From assembly GCA_013399875.1 (NCBI GenBank), contig VXAZ01001747.1, forward strand, positions 378,646 through 442,645: a stretch of 64,000 bases of DNA. The letters run 5' to 3'. This DNA comes from Gymnorhina tibicen (lineage: Eukaryota > Chordata > Aves > Passeriformes > Artamidae). Position numbers and translations under genes: made by a program. The notes beneath the pieces are model-generated. The model searched no databases, was not told where the DNA came from, and was given only the letters and a program-made list of their open reading frames with translations. This document shows, in pieces, positions 1-12,500 of this stretch (positions within the stretch are counted from its first letter, which is position 1; each line of letters opens with the position of its first letter).

Positions 1-149
1 CAGCCAAGGTGACATGCAATGTATTTGGGCAGGCCAAACAAGAAAAGAAAAGTAGTGTGAAAGAAAACAAACTCCTCATTCAGTCATTTGCAGGAGCTCT
101 GAGAAGTATCAAATGTTTTCTTTCATGAGTGGGTACAGCAGCACCACTC

Positions 150-155
150 AATAAA
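150..155 (+). terminator. Possible plus-strand poly(A) signal of a convergent neighbour
   Basis: AATAAA at the left edge is followed by a TTTGTTGCTCCTGT stretch resembling a downstream element. In mammals C17orf75 converges on the RHBDL3 3' end, so a plus-strand 3'UTR ending here would fit. No coding part of that gene is visible, and the hexamer alone is weak evidence. Confidence 0.2.
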
Positions 156-1125
156 ACGTCACCCTTTGTTGCTCCTGTACATTTCTAGCAAAGTTGGAGC
201 ACTGATTGTTCAGTTTTTTGGCTGATCAGGACACAAGAAAGAGTTCAGTGCTTAAGTAAGTTGGATGTGAAGAACAGGTAGCAAGAAAAATGTAGAGTAC
301 TAGTAGGCAGTAACACTTTTTGTATTGACAAAAACTGACAAACCCCACCTTATCTTCTTGCTTGAAAGTCCTCAGCTAATTAATAAGAGAGATTTGAGTG
401 TCCTGGAAAGCTCAGTTCAGTGCAGAGAAGCAAGACAGCAAGAGCTGAGTCCCACACATAGTAGTAGTGATCTGCCTCCCTTAGGAATAGCACATCTGAC
501 AGGAACTGCTCCTACACACATCTTCATTCCTATAAATTACACTTCAACCCAGTGTTTTTCAACAAAAACACAACTTATTTTTCAAAATAAGCCTCCCCCT
601 TCCACCTTGGTAGAAGGATTCTTATTTTAATCAGTTGGAGGTTTACTGCAGAACTTTCTGGATATGTTGTTTCCACTCTTGATTCAAGAGATGAGTATTG
701 GCTCTGAGATTTGAAAACATTCAGTAAAGTGTGATGTTAAAAGAGCACAACCCTCCTTCCCAGTAAAAAAATTTACTCAAATGTACTTGGTAATCAACTG
801 CCCTGCAGCTCTGAGGTCACAACTGCACTGAAGGGACAGCCTCCAAAAGGTGGGACATCACCTGAATTTCCATACAGGTCCCAAGCTAGTTCGGCATCCT
901 CATTACATCTCATGGAGAAATGAAGATGCAGTTCACTCTCCCCTTTATCTGTTAGACAGACATAAAAATGAGTTACCAATGTTATCATTAGAAGATTACA
1001 ATGGCAGAGCTCCAAACCAAGGGCTCTTTTGTTAAACACTGTGTTAACTGTAGACAAACTTACAAAACTGTCCTTGAAAGTTCTTTCTTGATTGTTTTTT
1101 GGTGTGCGATACAGAACAAGTCAAT

Positions 1126-1131
1126 TTTATT
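1126..1131 (-). terminator. Candidate distal poly(A) signal AATAAA for RHBDL3
   Basis: On the minus strand the hexamer is directly preceded by TTTTTTTGTAATAAAA, which gives a UGUA element and a U-rich upstream region, and is followed by a TTGTTCTGT stretch as a possible downstream element. This is the best-dressed poly(A) signal in the downstream region. Cleavage would fall around 1105-1115. Confidence 0.4.
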
Positions 1132-1442
1132 ACAAAAAAAGAAAAGAAAAATTAAACAGAAAACAAAAATCCACCACAAAAAAAATTTAATGGATTCTGC
1201 GCTCAAATAATATTGTCACAACAAAAATATACAGAATGTACACCATACAAAAATATTTGGAAACATACAATAGCATCTTACCTTGCAAATATCATTTTGT
1301 TTTACTAGCCCTTCACAGGGAAAGTACCATTTGTTCAGTATTTTAAGGCAGAAAATTACATAGTTTAGTGCTTTGTGTTTAACACTTGGATGTGTTGTTA
1401 GTACTAGTAGTGTAAGCAAAAGAAAAGCTGCATAAATCTGGC

Positions 1443-1448
1443 TTTATT
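1443..1448 (-). terminator. Candidate alternative poly(A) signal AATAAA
   Basis: Minus-strand AATAAA in the context CAAATAAAGCC, followed by a T-rich stretch (CTTTTCTTTTGC). Weaker surroundings than the 1126-1131 site. Confidence 0.2.
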
Positions 1449-2272
1449 TGCAAACTGAACAGACACTGTGGGAGTCAGGAGAGAGTCAGTGACAATGTGT
1501 CTATCAAGCTCGCTGAAAACAAGGTACTTTAGCTACTTAAATCATAGGGAATATTTTGTGCTCTGTGTTGTAAAGTACCCTGAAACATGTATTTTCTGTA
1601 CTCCTACTGGCATTTCAAAAATACCTCATTAGAAAGCTTTTCCAATTAAAAGCCAGTGATTAATGGTGACATTAAAATACATTTACCTTTAAATAAGCTT
1701 GGTTTCTGTCTTAAGTGTGATTCTTTTTTACAGAGCTGCAAAATGCACTGTAGTCCTTTATAACCAGCTCTTGGCATCTGTGATTAGAGAAGGAATCTTT
1801 GAGTTCTACCACACAAAGCACTGCAGAGCAGCCACCACTGTAAGAGGAGCAGGAGAGCAGCAATATTCAGAGGTGCTGGTCTGGGTTCTCTAGTCCCAGC
1901 TTGCCCCCAGAGGTGGCTGGTGTTGAACTGCCATGTTCACATTCTCCAGTTCCACTTCGGGCAAAGTCAGTGGATGGGTGTTCCAAAGCAACTGGGCTGA
2001 GCTTGAATCTGTGTGAACAGACTTTGAGCTCTTTACTCAATGAAGAATGTGTGAAAGTCCTACCCACGATCCTGTGAGACTAAATATTGGCAGAGAACAG
2101 AAGCTGCCTTGTGAGGTCAGCAGTCAGCTGTCACGTTAGTACTAGCTCTGAACATGTCAGATTCCATCCTTCATAGCCCTGTTCACACTGAAAGGGCCCA
2201 GTCTGATCTAAAACACATGGGCAGTATAATCCACCAGAAGGAGCAAGGTGCTGGGATACAGAGTCCCTGAGC

Positions 2273-2278
2273 TTTATT
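2273..2278 (-). terminator. Candidate proximal poly(A) signal AATAAA for RHBDL3
   Basis: This is the first canonical AATAAA on the minus strand after the stop codon, in the context AGAAATAAAGC. A T/G-containing stretch follows about 30-50 bases downstream. It could produce a shorter 3'UTR form. Confidence 0.3.
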
Positions 2279-2639
2279 TCTAGTAACAGTTTCTCTTCCT
2301 CCGTCCCTGTTGATAACACACTTCCCACTGCCAAAGGAGCAAGTAGTGAAAAACCACAATACGCCACGTAAGTGCTGAGATTCCTCATCAACTGACAGAG
2401 AAACAGTGACACAAGATGTTGTCTTAAAAACTCAGCAAAAGTAAATTCATCAGCATTTTTATGACTGCTACACCTCACTCAGAGATTGTTTCTGGTAACC
2501 TCCTCTCCCATCACTGCATGACAACTCTGTCCCTCCTCCTTCCTATATTATTACCGCTGTGTGTAAAACTAATCTTTACCTGTCTCCAAGCATCTAGGAA
2601 CAAAAAGTGCCATTTGCAGTCCCCGTGGACTTTAATCTG

Positions 2640-2830
2640 CCTGGTTCTCCTCTTTCCTCCTCCTCCTCACGGCTGTCGGAGCCACTTGTCCCGCCCGGCC
2701 CCGGGAGGCGGCCGGTGCTGCTGCCCGCCGCCGGCAGGTGTCCCTGGTAGCTCCGCATCCAGCACCGCCGGCTCCACGCCTGCCGCACTGCTCCTCATCC
2801 TCAGGGACCACTGCTGCAATGAACTCGCTG
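2640..2830. other. Isolated GC/CpG-rich patch downstream of RHBDL3
   Basis: About 190 bases with many CpGs (CCCGCCCGG, GGCGGCCGG and CGCCGCCGG blocks) stand out from an AT-rich surrounding. On the right it is bounded by a run of 15 T at 2860-2874 followed by CTCCCCCAG, which looks like a plus-strand 3' splice site. Frames are open in several readings, as GC-rich DNA tends to be, but none resembles a known protein. It may be a small orphan CpG island or a GC-rich part of the 3'UTR. Confidence 0.5.
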
Positions 2831-5800
2831 CAAGGCAAATCCACCACACAAACGACTGCTTTTTTTTTTTTTTTCTCCCCCAGGTGTTGTGCCCTCACTC
2901 AAGGACACAGCATAAAATAACTTGCTCCGAGGTGCACTTTTCAAACCTGTACATTGGTGACAGTCCTTGCCTTCTGCTCTAGCACTGCACAGTCACAAGG
3001 TTCAATAGATTCATGTTTTATCTGACTGATGGAAAATCCTGACAGTAGCTGAAATAAAACCACAACTAATCACTGAAACCAGTCCTTCAGTGGATGCTCC
3101 TTCAGGAACATACTACTGACTGTGACAGGTTTGAAACACGAATGAGCAGGATGGAGAATATTACATCTCCAACATGAGCCAGCAGCTTCAAGGACATCTG
3201 GAGGTAACAGAAAAGCCTGGTTGCTGTTAGCTCTGTGGTGCTGCAGCACTGTGGCACTCGTGGGTGTGTTAGAAAATAACACAACTGGAATTCATGATAC
3301 TCTGTAAAAACATAGCAAGTTTTCACACTGTAATTTTAATGATTAGAAAAAATAATTAAAAAGCTTAAGCACTTTGTGCTGCTTCTGGCTCCATAAGCTG
3401 ATTGATTCTTAGCAGACAACAGGCTCTGTGCACAAACTGCTCCATGTATGGGGAGAGATTTCAGCTCTGATGAGCAGGAATGTGAGAGGGTTTCATTCCT
3501 TCACCTGCAGTAAATCTAACACTGCCTCAAAGTCTGGCCTTTCTGATCCCCAGGGTTGTTTGTAGACTTGCTCAGGCAGGGTATGGGGACACAGAATGGA
3601 AGTCAGAAAGATGAACAACAGTTTAAAAGAACAAGTCATAAGATCAACTTCAGAGCTGTTTTCAACCAGTTCATGTAAACTACATTCATCTATGGAAAAA
3701 GGACCAAGGAAGGCTGGATTACTCTGTTCAGCTCCTTCCCACTCCTGAACTGAGCAAAGACATGTTGCCCATGATCAAGCTGATCAAGAAACTGGTGGCT
3801 CTTCAACGTGTACCTTGCTGCTTCACCTCAGAGTACACATTGGCAGGCACAGAAACATTTACTGGGGAGAAACTCATGGGCAGTAAGTAGTTTTCTGCTG
3901 AGAAACCGAAAATAAAAGTCAATTGTTGCATATTGCACTCTGGTAAATGACAGGCAAAATAATCTGGGGTTTTTTTGCAATTGAAATTTTCTACCAAAAT
4001 TTTAAAAGCTTTCCTAAAACTTATGGGGAACTCCCATTCCTGGTCACCTCTGTTTTCAAGGCATCTGTAATGAGAAAGGCTTAGCAATAGGTGAGGGAAG
4101 GAATGTCCTCCTTACTTGTTAACCGAGTCAGAGCTCTCCTAGCTCCTGCTCTCCTTCCTGCCTGCTGCTCCCAGGGGGATCCATGGCTACGACATTCACT
4201 GGGCCAGCACCTGCAACAATCTGTGGGAACTCTCGTGACTGCTGTGATCTGGGCCCAAACTGCAGAGGTAAAATGGCACAGGGAACCAATCCCTTCTCCA
4301 AAACAACCAAAGCTCTGGCCCTTATCCCTTCCTCTTGGTCCTCAATGAGGGCCCATGAGCAATGTACTGGCCATGCAGAACAACGAAAGTGCAGTTGCCC
4401 TCAGAAATCCCATTTCTGTGCACAAAGGTGGCAAAAATTGTTTCTTTTGCAGGTAAGGCTTACTCCAGGCTGTAGAAACACTTATTTTCTCCCCCCTCCT
4501 TCTGAGGCAACAGAAGTTTTACTAGTGCATCCTGTGGGAGCGAACTTCACCCTTCAACCCAGAGTTATTTTTCCGTAAGAGGCAAAGAAGGGGGCAGCTG
4601 ATAAGCACTTGTGGATGTCCCCTCTAGAAGGACAGGCTCCTACAGCTTGTGGTATCATCTGGCAGCATGGATAGCACAGCTGAGAGAATAAAGCCCACAA
4701 CACAGAGACATTTTTCTACACAGCAAACACAATTGCTATGGTGCCCGTGGGATGTGCTGTGAAAGGCTCTGGTGGCTGGTGCCTGGGCACCAGCAGGAAA
4801 TAGAAAAAAGGAAGAGAGGAGCTTGTCTAGAGAGACTCTTATGGCTGCTTTATCCAGACCATTGAATAGGCGGGTAAAGGGGAGAGAAAAGGAGGGCACC
4901 CACATTCCTGGACTGTAATTTGGCAGCTCTCTAAAGGGACAAGCAAAATAAGCGCCTTCCAGAGAAGAGTACCTATAAGCACTGCTTGTGCTACAGATGT
5001 CCCCATGTGGTCCCCAGGTTTGTGCAGGCAACTGTATGGACTGTGCCATAGCCCAGTTACAGATTGCCTGAATCTGGGCTTGACCAGCATTAAAGAAAAA
5101 GGCATCCTTGCAACTAACTGTTGTTTGGAGCTCCTGAACATCCATTGCCTCAGGAAGAGGCACCCTCAAAATTTAGCAGTCATCTTAAAACCAGTTTTAT
5201 CCATTTCACAATGATCACTGTAGCAAATAACACCCTTTCCACTTCACTGGGAAACCAGTGCTACATACAAACTGATTTAACTCCACTGCCTTCAGTGGAC
5301 TTGACCCCAAATGGACTGTATGGCTGTAAAGACTGGATAGTTCCCACCCTGGGTTGCTGGAGGTGATCATGGTCCCACTTTCCTAGTAAGAACCTGCTGG
5401 AAGAGTTGAGATCCTTGCTAGGAGCTCACTGCAGGCCAGGTGTTAGGACAGTGTGGCCAGAAAAAAAGTGAGAAGAAAACAGCACCTGATTGTCGTTTGA
5501 TAAAACCACAAATGAACAGTTGCCCTCCTTTTCTTCATCCCTCAAAAAAAATCACCAAACCAACCCAGCCACACCCTCTAGCCACAGTAGGCTGGGGAGG
5601 GGAGGAATAATTAACTAAAATCAAGTGAAACATGCACAGTAAATGTCACCTCTGACTGGGTGTCAGCAACACTAAGATTCCCAATGTTTATAGTGCAATT
5701 TCATTTGACCTGTAGTTGAAGACCAGTCTCCATCACTTTGTGTGAAAAGTTCTGCTGATTCCTTTGAAAGTTGTGCAAGACAAGTTTCACCATAGGCTAA

Positions 5801-6303
5801 AATATCTTAGGAACCATTCAAGTAATTAGACAGTGGCACTGGTATGGCTGAACAGTCAGACGTGTCCAAAGAAACCAGACTCAAGCTGCCTTGTGAGAAC
5901 CATGTGAGTCTCTAATCAGTAAATGTCTGCTCTTTTTCCCTTTTAGCGTTCAGTAACATTGAGGAAATTCACTCAACAATTGGCCATAATTCCAGCACTG
6001 ACCTGGAAAATACAAATATCCCATAGAAAATATTGATGAGTGCTAACAACCCAAGCAGTCAGTGCCCAAGTGCAGGGCAGAAACTGCAGGGCACGGCCAG
6101 CCAGAGTCACAGAACCTGCTGAATTTATGAACAAACTGATCAGCCCATTCTTCCATGAGATCTTTAAGTACCTCCTTCAGCACACTCGTGTGTTCAGAAG
6201 AATCATCCTCCCCTAAGTTAAATACAAAAATAGATCCTTCATCTTCATTCATTTAACACAGCTGACAGATGACTTCTGCTCTCCAGTTTTCTGTCCCATG
6301 TTT

Positions 6304-6575
6304 TCAAGGAGGGGGAGGTAGCTTTAGATCCAACAGACTGTAGGCAAAAATATTCCAGAAGATGGCAAACAAGACAAAAATGACATAAATAGAAAGGAAG
6401 ATCCACCATAAAGTCTGATCTTGGAGTCTTTGCTCATAATTCCTCAGGATGATGACACCAAGGGTGATTCCAACCATCACCCCTCCCAGGTGAGCCATGA
6501 AGCTGGGGTGGGGGCACGGGGGGTAAGCGGAGGGGTGGAATCGCAGCCACACAGCTCTTCCAAATTCAAAGCTCA
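6304..6575 (-). CDS. RHBDL3: RHBDL3 coding exon 9 (residues 318-407 and stop), TM6 and TM7
   Basis: 272 bases after acceptor CTTTGTTCCAG; the stop is TGA at 6306-6304. It begins (M)[20 protein letters not shown]346 in [15 protein letters not shown] is the catalytic histidine of TM6. TM7 is the hydrophobic stretch beginning [13 protein letters not shown], and the protein ends in a short [10 protein letters not shown] tail as in mammals. Confidence 0.97.
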
Positions 6576-9500
6576 CTGGAACAAAGAATAAAAAATAAAT
6601 TAATTGTCTAGGTTATCCCTTCTTAAGTCCATACTGCAGGCAGCACTGCATCCCTGAGGAGACAGAGAGGGAGAAATTGCCTTGTATGGTGAGCACAGGG
6701 AAGCCGTGGCTGTGTCAGGGCTATGGCACACAGACATGAGGTCTCTTCAGTGGCTGGAAACTGGTCTGGGTTTGCGGGAGTGTAGGTAAGTTGGGGAATA
6801 TTCACCTTCTGAAATTTATACCAAAACCATAACAAAAATGAGTTAGAATTTGAAGACAGTTCTCTGTGATGAACACATGGTTTAATTTCCCTCATTGTGT
6901 CCCCCTGGTGATATGGCTGGATGACTTCATCAGTGTGTGTATAATGCTGTTGCCATCCCAGATAGGACATGCTCTAGGAAACCCAAGTATTATCATTACA
7001 ACAGCACTGCATGTTTGAGACTGCAAAGAGAAGATGTTTAAGTCCCACTCCTTCACAAACACCACAAGCTACAGATGCTGGCTAATGACAAATTCTTGTT
7101 TACAAATGCTTGTGTTGAAAGCCAAAATCTGCAGTGGAGAGCAATGTGGTTCCTGCTGCCAAAAGGTCCAGATGCAAGTTCCTACCAAAACTGCTGCAAA
7201 GTCAAAACCCTCTGAATCAGACTGAACTATTGTGACAAGGACAAACAAAACAGGACTGGCTGCACGAATGCCAAGCACTGTACGGTACTTACTACAGATC
7301 AAGGCAACAGCCATGCGCAGCAGTTTGAATTGGCACTTCATTCCTGACCAGTTCTGGAAAAGAGACAAGGAAAACAAAGTAATGCTGCACGCAAACCTGA
7401 AGGGATACTACATTTAGATCTGTCACTTGTCAGGCAACTTCTCAGTGCATTCCAGCCCTACTGTGCTTTTTCAGTGCTACTTTCTGTGCCTCAGGCTCCC
7501 TGAAATTCTGCAGCTCAGATCTTTGGCAGAGCATAGAGAAACAACAAAGACTTCAATAAAAGCATATCAAGGAAACAGTGCCATAAGAAAGCCTGGATGT
7601 GTCCTCCTCTGTCTTCAGGCTTGGTTGTTAATCAATATAGTGGAATAAAAATCTCTGAATGATCATCAGAAGTCATGGGAGAAATACTAAAATTCCTCTT
7701 TTTCCACTTGCACAGAATTTTAAAGCAGGAAAAGAGATCATGTTTTGAGAAACTCGGATGTATGACAACATTATTATTATTATTATTCAGTGACTAAATG
7801 AAAATTTGCCTATTGAAGGCAGTCTGAGATACCAAGATAATCATGCTTCTTGCGAAAAGCTCCCCTATTTGTCACACTGAAGAAACAAAAAGAACACTTG
7901 TAAACTCCTCAGACTATCTCTAATAGCACTTGGGATGGCAAAAATGCAACCTCCACAAAATAAGTAACTCATTTTCTCTCTTCACAGAGAGACCTCACCC
8001 AGTCGGAAAGCTCTGAGCTCATGCTGATTAATACTGTGCTGCCTCATTCACTTTTCATTTCCATGTAGCTGCTTTGAATCCCTCCCCTCACTCTTTTCCT
8101 TGGGGTGACACGCTTTATTGCTTCCCCCTGTTGGTTATTTTATATATTTAATTCTAATAATATTTATTTTTCCAAGCAGGAATGTTTCCATTTCCTTTGG
8201 TTACCAGGAGGCACGAGGGAACAGAAGATTCCAGAGACCCTCCTTGCCACAGCCCCTGCTCTCCCCAGCTGTGCCAGACTGAGCTTTGCCATCAAACAGC
8301 CAGCACGTTTTTCAGCGTGCGGGAGCAGCACATCTAGGTAACAAGTGAGCACAGAGAGAAAAGAGGGGGAAAGAAAAGCAAAGAAACCACTCCACCAGAA
8401 CTGGAAAGGCAGCAAAAATAATTTCAGATGAGAAGAGAGGCAGTGGATAATGGAGAAATAAAGATGCTAAGGTAGCAATTGCTAAGTAGATTTGGAGGAG
8501 GCCAATGAGTAGTGAAATGACAGACCACTTTGTGATGTTTTAAGAAGTCTGGGAAGGTAACTGCTGAAGACTCTCCACACACCTCTGGCAGAGTCTCTTC
8601 CTCTAAAGCAGACCAAAATTTCCCCCAATGTCCCCCTCTAAACCTGTGAATTGTGGTGTAAAAAAAACCAGTCTGCGTTACCACCCTGAGAGACAGAGGA
8701 AGCTCCCTCCTGCTTCTCTTGGCACAGTGGCAGGGAACACAAATCACACTGAAAATAACTGTATATAAGGATGCAATTCCCCAGCAGAAACCCTGTGGTA
8801 TAGGGGTAGCCCCTCTCCTCCACTCCCTACCTCTCTGCCAGCCACTCAACTGTCTAATTTGGACAATAGCCTTAGCTCATTCATGCTCTGAAAAGCTTGA
8901 AGAGGGTGAAGGAGACCAGTCTGCTCAGGAAATCTCTCACTTCCCAGCTCCTAGCTGTTACAAAGCTGTCTGGAGCACCACTGTGGGTCGCAGCTGGAGC
9001 CTGCTGACTTCACGACAGACAAGCATCAAGTACAAGGTTTTCTTTTAGGCTTGACTCCACCACCACCACCACCCACACACATCTTCCAGCACCCATATAA
9101 CAGATCTTCTGTTTCTACTGCAGCCAGTCCACATTATCTTCCCACTCAGACCCAGAGGAAGAGCATTATCCTCATTTTTATGGTTCCTCTGCTCTGATAT
9201 TGCTGGTACAGGACAGACATGCCACCACACATGAATCTTCTATCAGCAAAGCCTTTTTTTCCCCAGTGTCAGCTGAGGAGTCCCCTAGGCAGTTGTGCTG
9301 GGCTTTGCCACCACCTAGCTGAGGGCTGGAGATGAGGTCCTGTTTCCAGCCTTAGAGGAACGACAATGCTGGCATTTACTCACCTTTGTAAAGTATTTCA
9401 TTAGGTGAAACAGCAGAAAGATGCATCACTAGATCAGCCAGGGTTCAGCCTCAGTCTGGGTTTTACAAATGGCGATAAGGAATATTCTGCACATGAATCT

Positions 9501-12500
9501 ACCGAATGCTGAATTTCCTGAATTTAGCATTAAATTAATTCACTAAAATTATTGGCACATGCAGACAGAAACAGATCTGCACTCCTGCAGAGCCAGTCTG
9601 CTTTTCAAACATTTGTCAGCCATTGTGTGGAGAGCTAATAGCCTGGAGAACACTGATAAATCTTGGACTACCAACATCTTTAGCTTGTCCTGGCAAGCTG
9701 CCAGTCATCAGGGTACCAAGCCACCAACTGCAGGGTAATATTTCCATTCCAGGACCACACCACTGAGACAAGACTCTTAGCTGGGGTAAGCTCTGAATGA
9801 CCAACTGTTGGGTCAGACCTTATTTCCAGCCCCTTTGGGCCACCAGACCTGGCTCACTCCGAGACATCAGACAGTCACCCCAGTACTCACCATCACGATA
9901 TTGGCCAGGTGAGCGGAGACAAGAGCATACACACCTCCAGAGGAGCCCACCACTGGCGCCCTCATGTCAGCCACTGACACTGCCAGGGACCCTGGGGGAA
10001 ACAACAAGGCTTTGTGACAATTGCCAGCCAAATAAACACACTCTCCCCTACCCTACATCCCTGCTACTGCCTGTTTGTGCTGATTGCTGCAGGTCAGGAA
10101 TACAGAAAGAGAAGGAGGGGGAAATCAATCGACCCATGAAGCCAACTCAGTCCTGTCAAGGCAGTGACTGATTGATTCCTCTGCACCTACTTTAAAAGCA
10201 GCCAAGCAAGGCAGCAATGTGTCTTTAAACTTGTGCTGCAAAAAGGCATTTATCCCCTGATTGAAAGAACAAGGAAGCAGGAGACAGACAAATGTCTGTG
10301 TTTTGTTTCCCACATGAAGATAAAATAGAAGTAGCTCCCATGTTGGCAAGAAAAATATTTGCACAGGGAGAAGGAACTGGGGACTTGTAACTTAGCACAG
10401 GCCTCTGATCAAAGCACAGCCTATTACTTGTAAAACTTCAGAGTACAACTAGTCAAAAATAACCTGGATGGAGGCGGTTAGGCACATGACAGCAAAATGA
10501 CAGGTCAGGTACATAAAGGCACCACTCACAACAATACAGCCAAACATAGGCATTGCTTCTTCTTATCCCAGTTGGAGGCTTGGATCTGCTTAAAGCTCCT
10601 TTCATTGCTGACTTTAAGAATAATTTAAGCGATAGAGGGAAAGGCAGATTTGGTGTCACAAGGAAGGGATAATGAAGATCTTTGTGATGAGTGGGAATGG
10701 GAAAAAGACACATTGGCAAATCTTGAGAGAGTCCTCGGTAGTATAGAATCTAATGAACTTCTTTGCTAATTGCCCAACTGATTCCAGGTCAAGAAAGTGC
10801 TGAGATTCCACCAGCCAACTCTGCTGACAGCTCCCTCCTTCCTTGTATGGCCCTGAGACTTCCCAGCTCTTAAACACTACCATTAAGGAAGAAGTTAATG
10901 AGAAATAAAGGAAGGAGCAATAAAAACTTGCAGTTAAGTCCTCAGACACTGCACTGAGTGCTGCAATTTCCAGTCTCAATGTATCTTCTTAGTAAAGCCA
11001 GACAAATGAGAAAGAACCATAAAAGTTGTGGCCTAACTACGTTTTACTGTCTATTCCTGATTATTTAGGAATAATAAAGCATGCTGAGTTATCTTTATAT
11101 TGCCTCAGCATAAATATATCCATTTCCCTCTCTTCTGATATGACAAAGAATAAAGAATGTTTCATAACTGGCTAACATATCAGTGAAGCCCTGGGGTTTG
11201 GTAGGTGTATCTGTGTAGAAAAGCTACGTCTGGAAAGTTGCAAATTGGGCACCACTTTTGTTAGTGCTTGTTAAAATAGTCAGGGGACAGTGGAGCTGCT
11301 CTGCCAACTCCTTTCTCTGCATTAAATAGTGTTGGTGTTTGTACCATGCCTAGTCCTGTGTCCTAGTCCAATTATTTTTTCCAAAGTCTCTCTCCTGAAT
11401 GCAGGATTTATTAGTACCCAATGCAGCCCATTCTACAAAGGGTTTATCTGCTTATTATGGAAAAAAAAAAATTATGTGGCTGGAAAAAACTAAACAAACA
11501 CTATAAATCTTGAACTAAGGCAGTCAATCGCTGTCTGAGTTCTGCTGTAAAGCTCTTGGTTGTTTTCACACACTCCTCCTGTTTTAATTAGATGTTGATC
11601 TATTGTCAGCTAGCTTCCATCACCTCCACACTGCTGGAAATTCCAAACATAAATAAAAGCAATTCAGCACAAACTAAAAATCAATCAGACCCCATGGCTT
11701 AATGATTAAATGAATTTTCCAGATTTCTGTGCACTGCTCACAATCTATGACCAAATACTTCTTGCTTACTTAGGCTGTGGAAAGGCGACAGACAGGACAA
11801 ACGAAGGAAGAACTGGCACAGGACCAGCATGACTCCACATTCAGGAAGATCATCTAAAGCAAGGCTATTTTAAAATAACAGGTAGTTGGTGCATTTTTAG
11901 CAATCTCCTAAACACGGAGTCTATGGCTACACAGAAATAGATGTCAAGTTGTACCATATTTTCTATGTCCAGCCCACCAAAGGATTTCAATGTACAGAAG
12001 ATCAGCGAATGCTCCTTTCCTAATCCCAAATATGACAAAATATTTCTCCTACTCAAAAGCCATCACAGACCATTTTCACTGCTTCTCCATCTGGGGCATG
12101 CAGAGGTGTCACCTACCTGCCACAACTCCTGCAACGTACACAAAACTGATCCTCGCAGCTCCGTGCACCATTTCCAGAGGAACCCCAACCAAGAGCTGAA
12201 GGACAACATTGAGCCCAAGGTGTTCTATCCTGCAGCAAGGAAAAACAACAGTTGTCCTCTTTTCCAGCTCTTCATCTCCTTTCTCTACCACTGAGACACA
12301 GATATCTTGGAAAGAAAATCAAATAGCACCTGCTTCACATAAGTAGACTAATGCTGGGGAAAACAGTGCTTCCAGAAAAAATCCGACCCAAAGCTGCAAT
12401 GTTTCTTCCCTCCTTGCAGCTTTTATCTTTTTCATATCCACCCAGGTCCTTTCAGCCAAAGACCTCACACAATGTTTGCTTCTTAGTCAGACATTTTTTC

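Larger units (their letters stand above)
1105..6303 (-). other. RHBDL3: RHBDL3 downstream sequence, probable long 3'UTR
   Basis: No coding exon is recognisable between the TGA at 6304 and the left edge. The first AATAAA on the minus strand after the stop is about 4 kb away (2273-2278), with others at 1443-1448 and 1126-1131, so the 3'UTR is probably long. There is also an ATTAAA near 3330-3340. The A-rich plus strand at 1131-1190 means a U-rich transcript just before the most distal signal. The exact 3' end and the absence of 3'UTR introns cannot be shown without transcripts. Short open frames here (for example 6043-6252, 2131-2478 and 4624-5169) match no family I know. Confidence 0.45.
7354..9890 (-). 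other. RHBDL3: RHBDL3 intron 7 (2537 bases)
   Basis: Donor ATG|GTGAGT, acceptor TTTTCCAG, phase 0. It contains a perfect ATT triplet run (7770-7787) and a CCA triplet run (about 9057-9073). The rest is unique sequence with no recognisable gene. Confidence 0.95.

Noticed and set aside
1699..1893. Plus-strand segment after TTTTTTACAG that looks like an exon of a convergent gene
   Set aside because: The translation does not resemble the C-terminus of C17orf75 as I recall it, and no donor or further exon supports it.
2860..2874. T15 run considered as a retrogene poly(A) tail
   Set aside because: The adjoining GC-rich segment resembles no known mRNA, no target-site duplication is evident, and the tract equally fits a pyrimidine tract before CTCCCCCAG.
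4624..5169. 181-codon minus-strand open frame downstream of RHBDL3
   Set aside because: No domain or family resemblance, ordinary composition, and several other frames of similar length occur by chance in this window.
6043..6252. 69-codon acidic minus-strand open frame just after the RHBDL3 stop
   Set aside because: It is separated from the true stop, has no recognised homologue, and is expected as a chance frame in the 3'UTR. The RHBDL3 C-terminus LKLPPPP is already complete.
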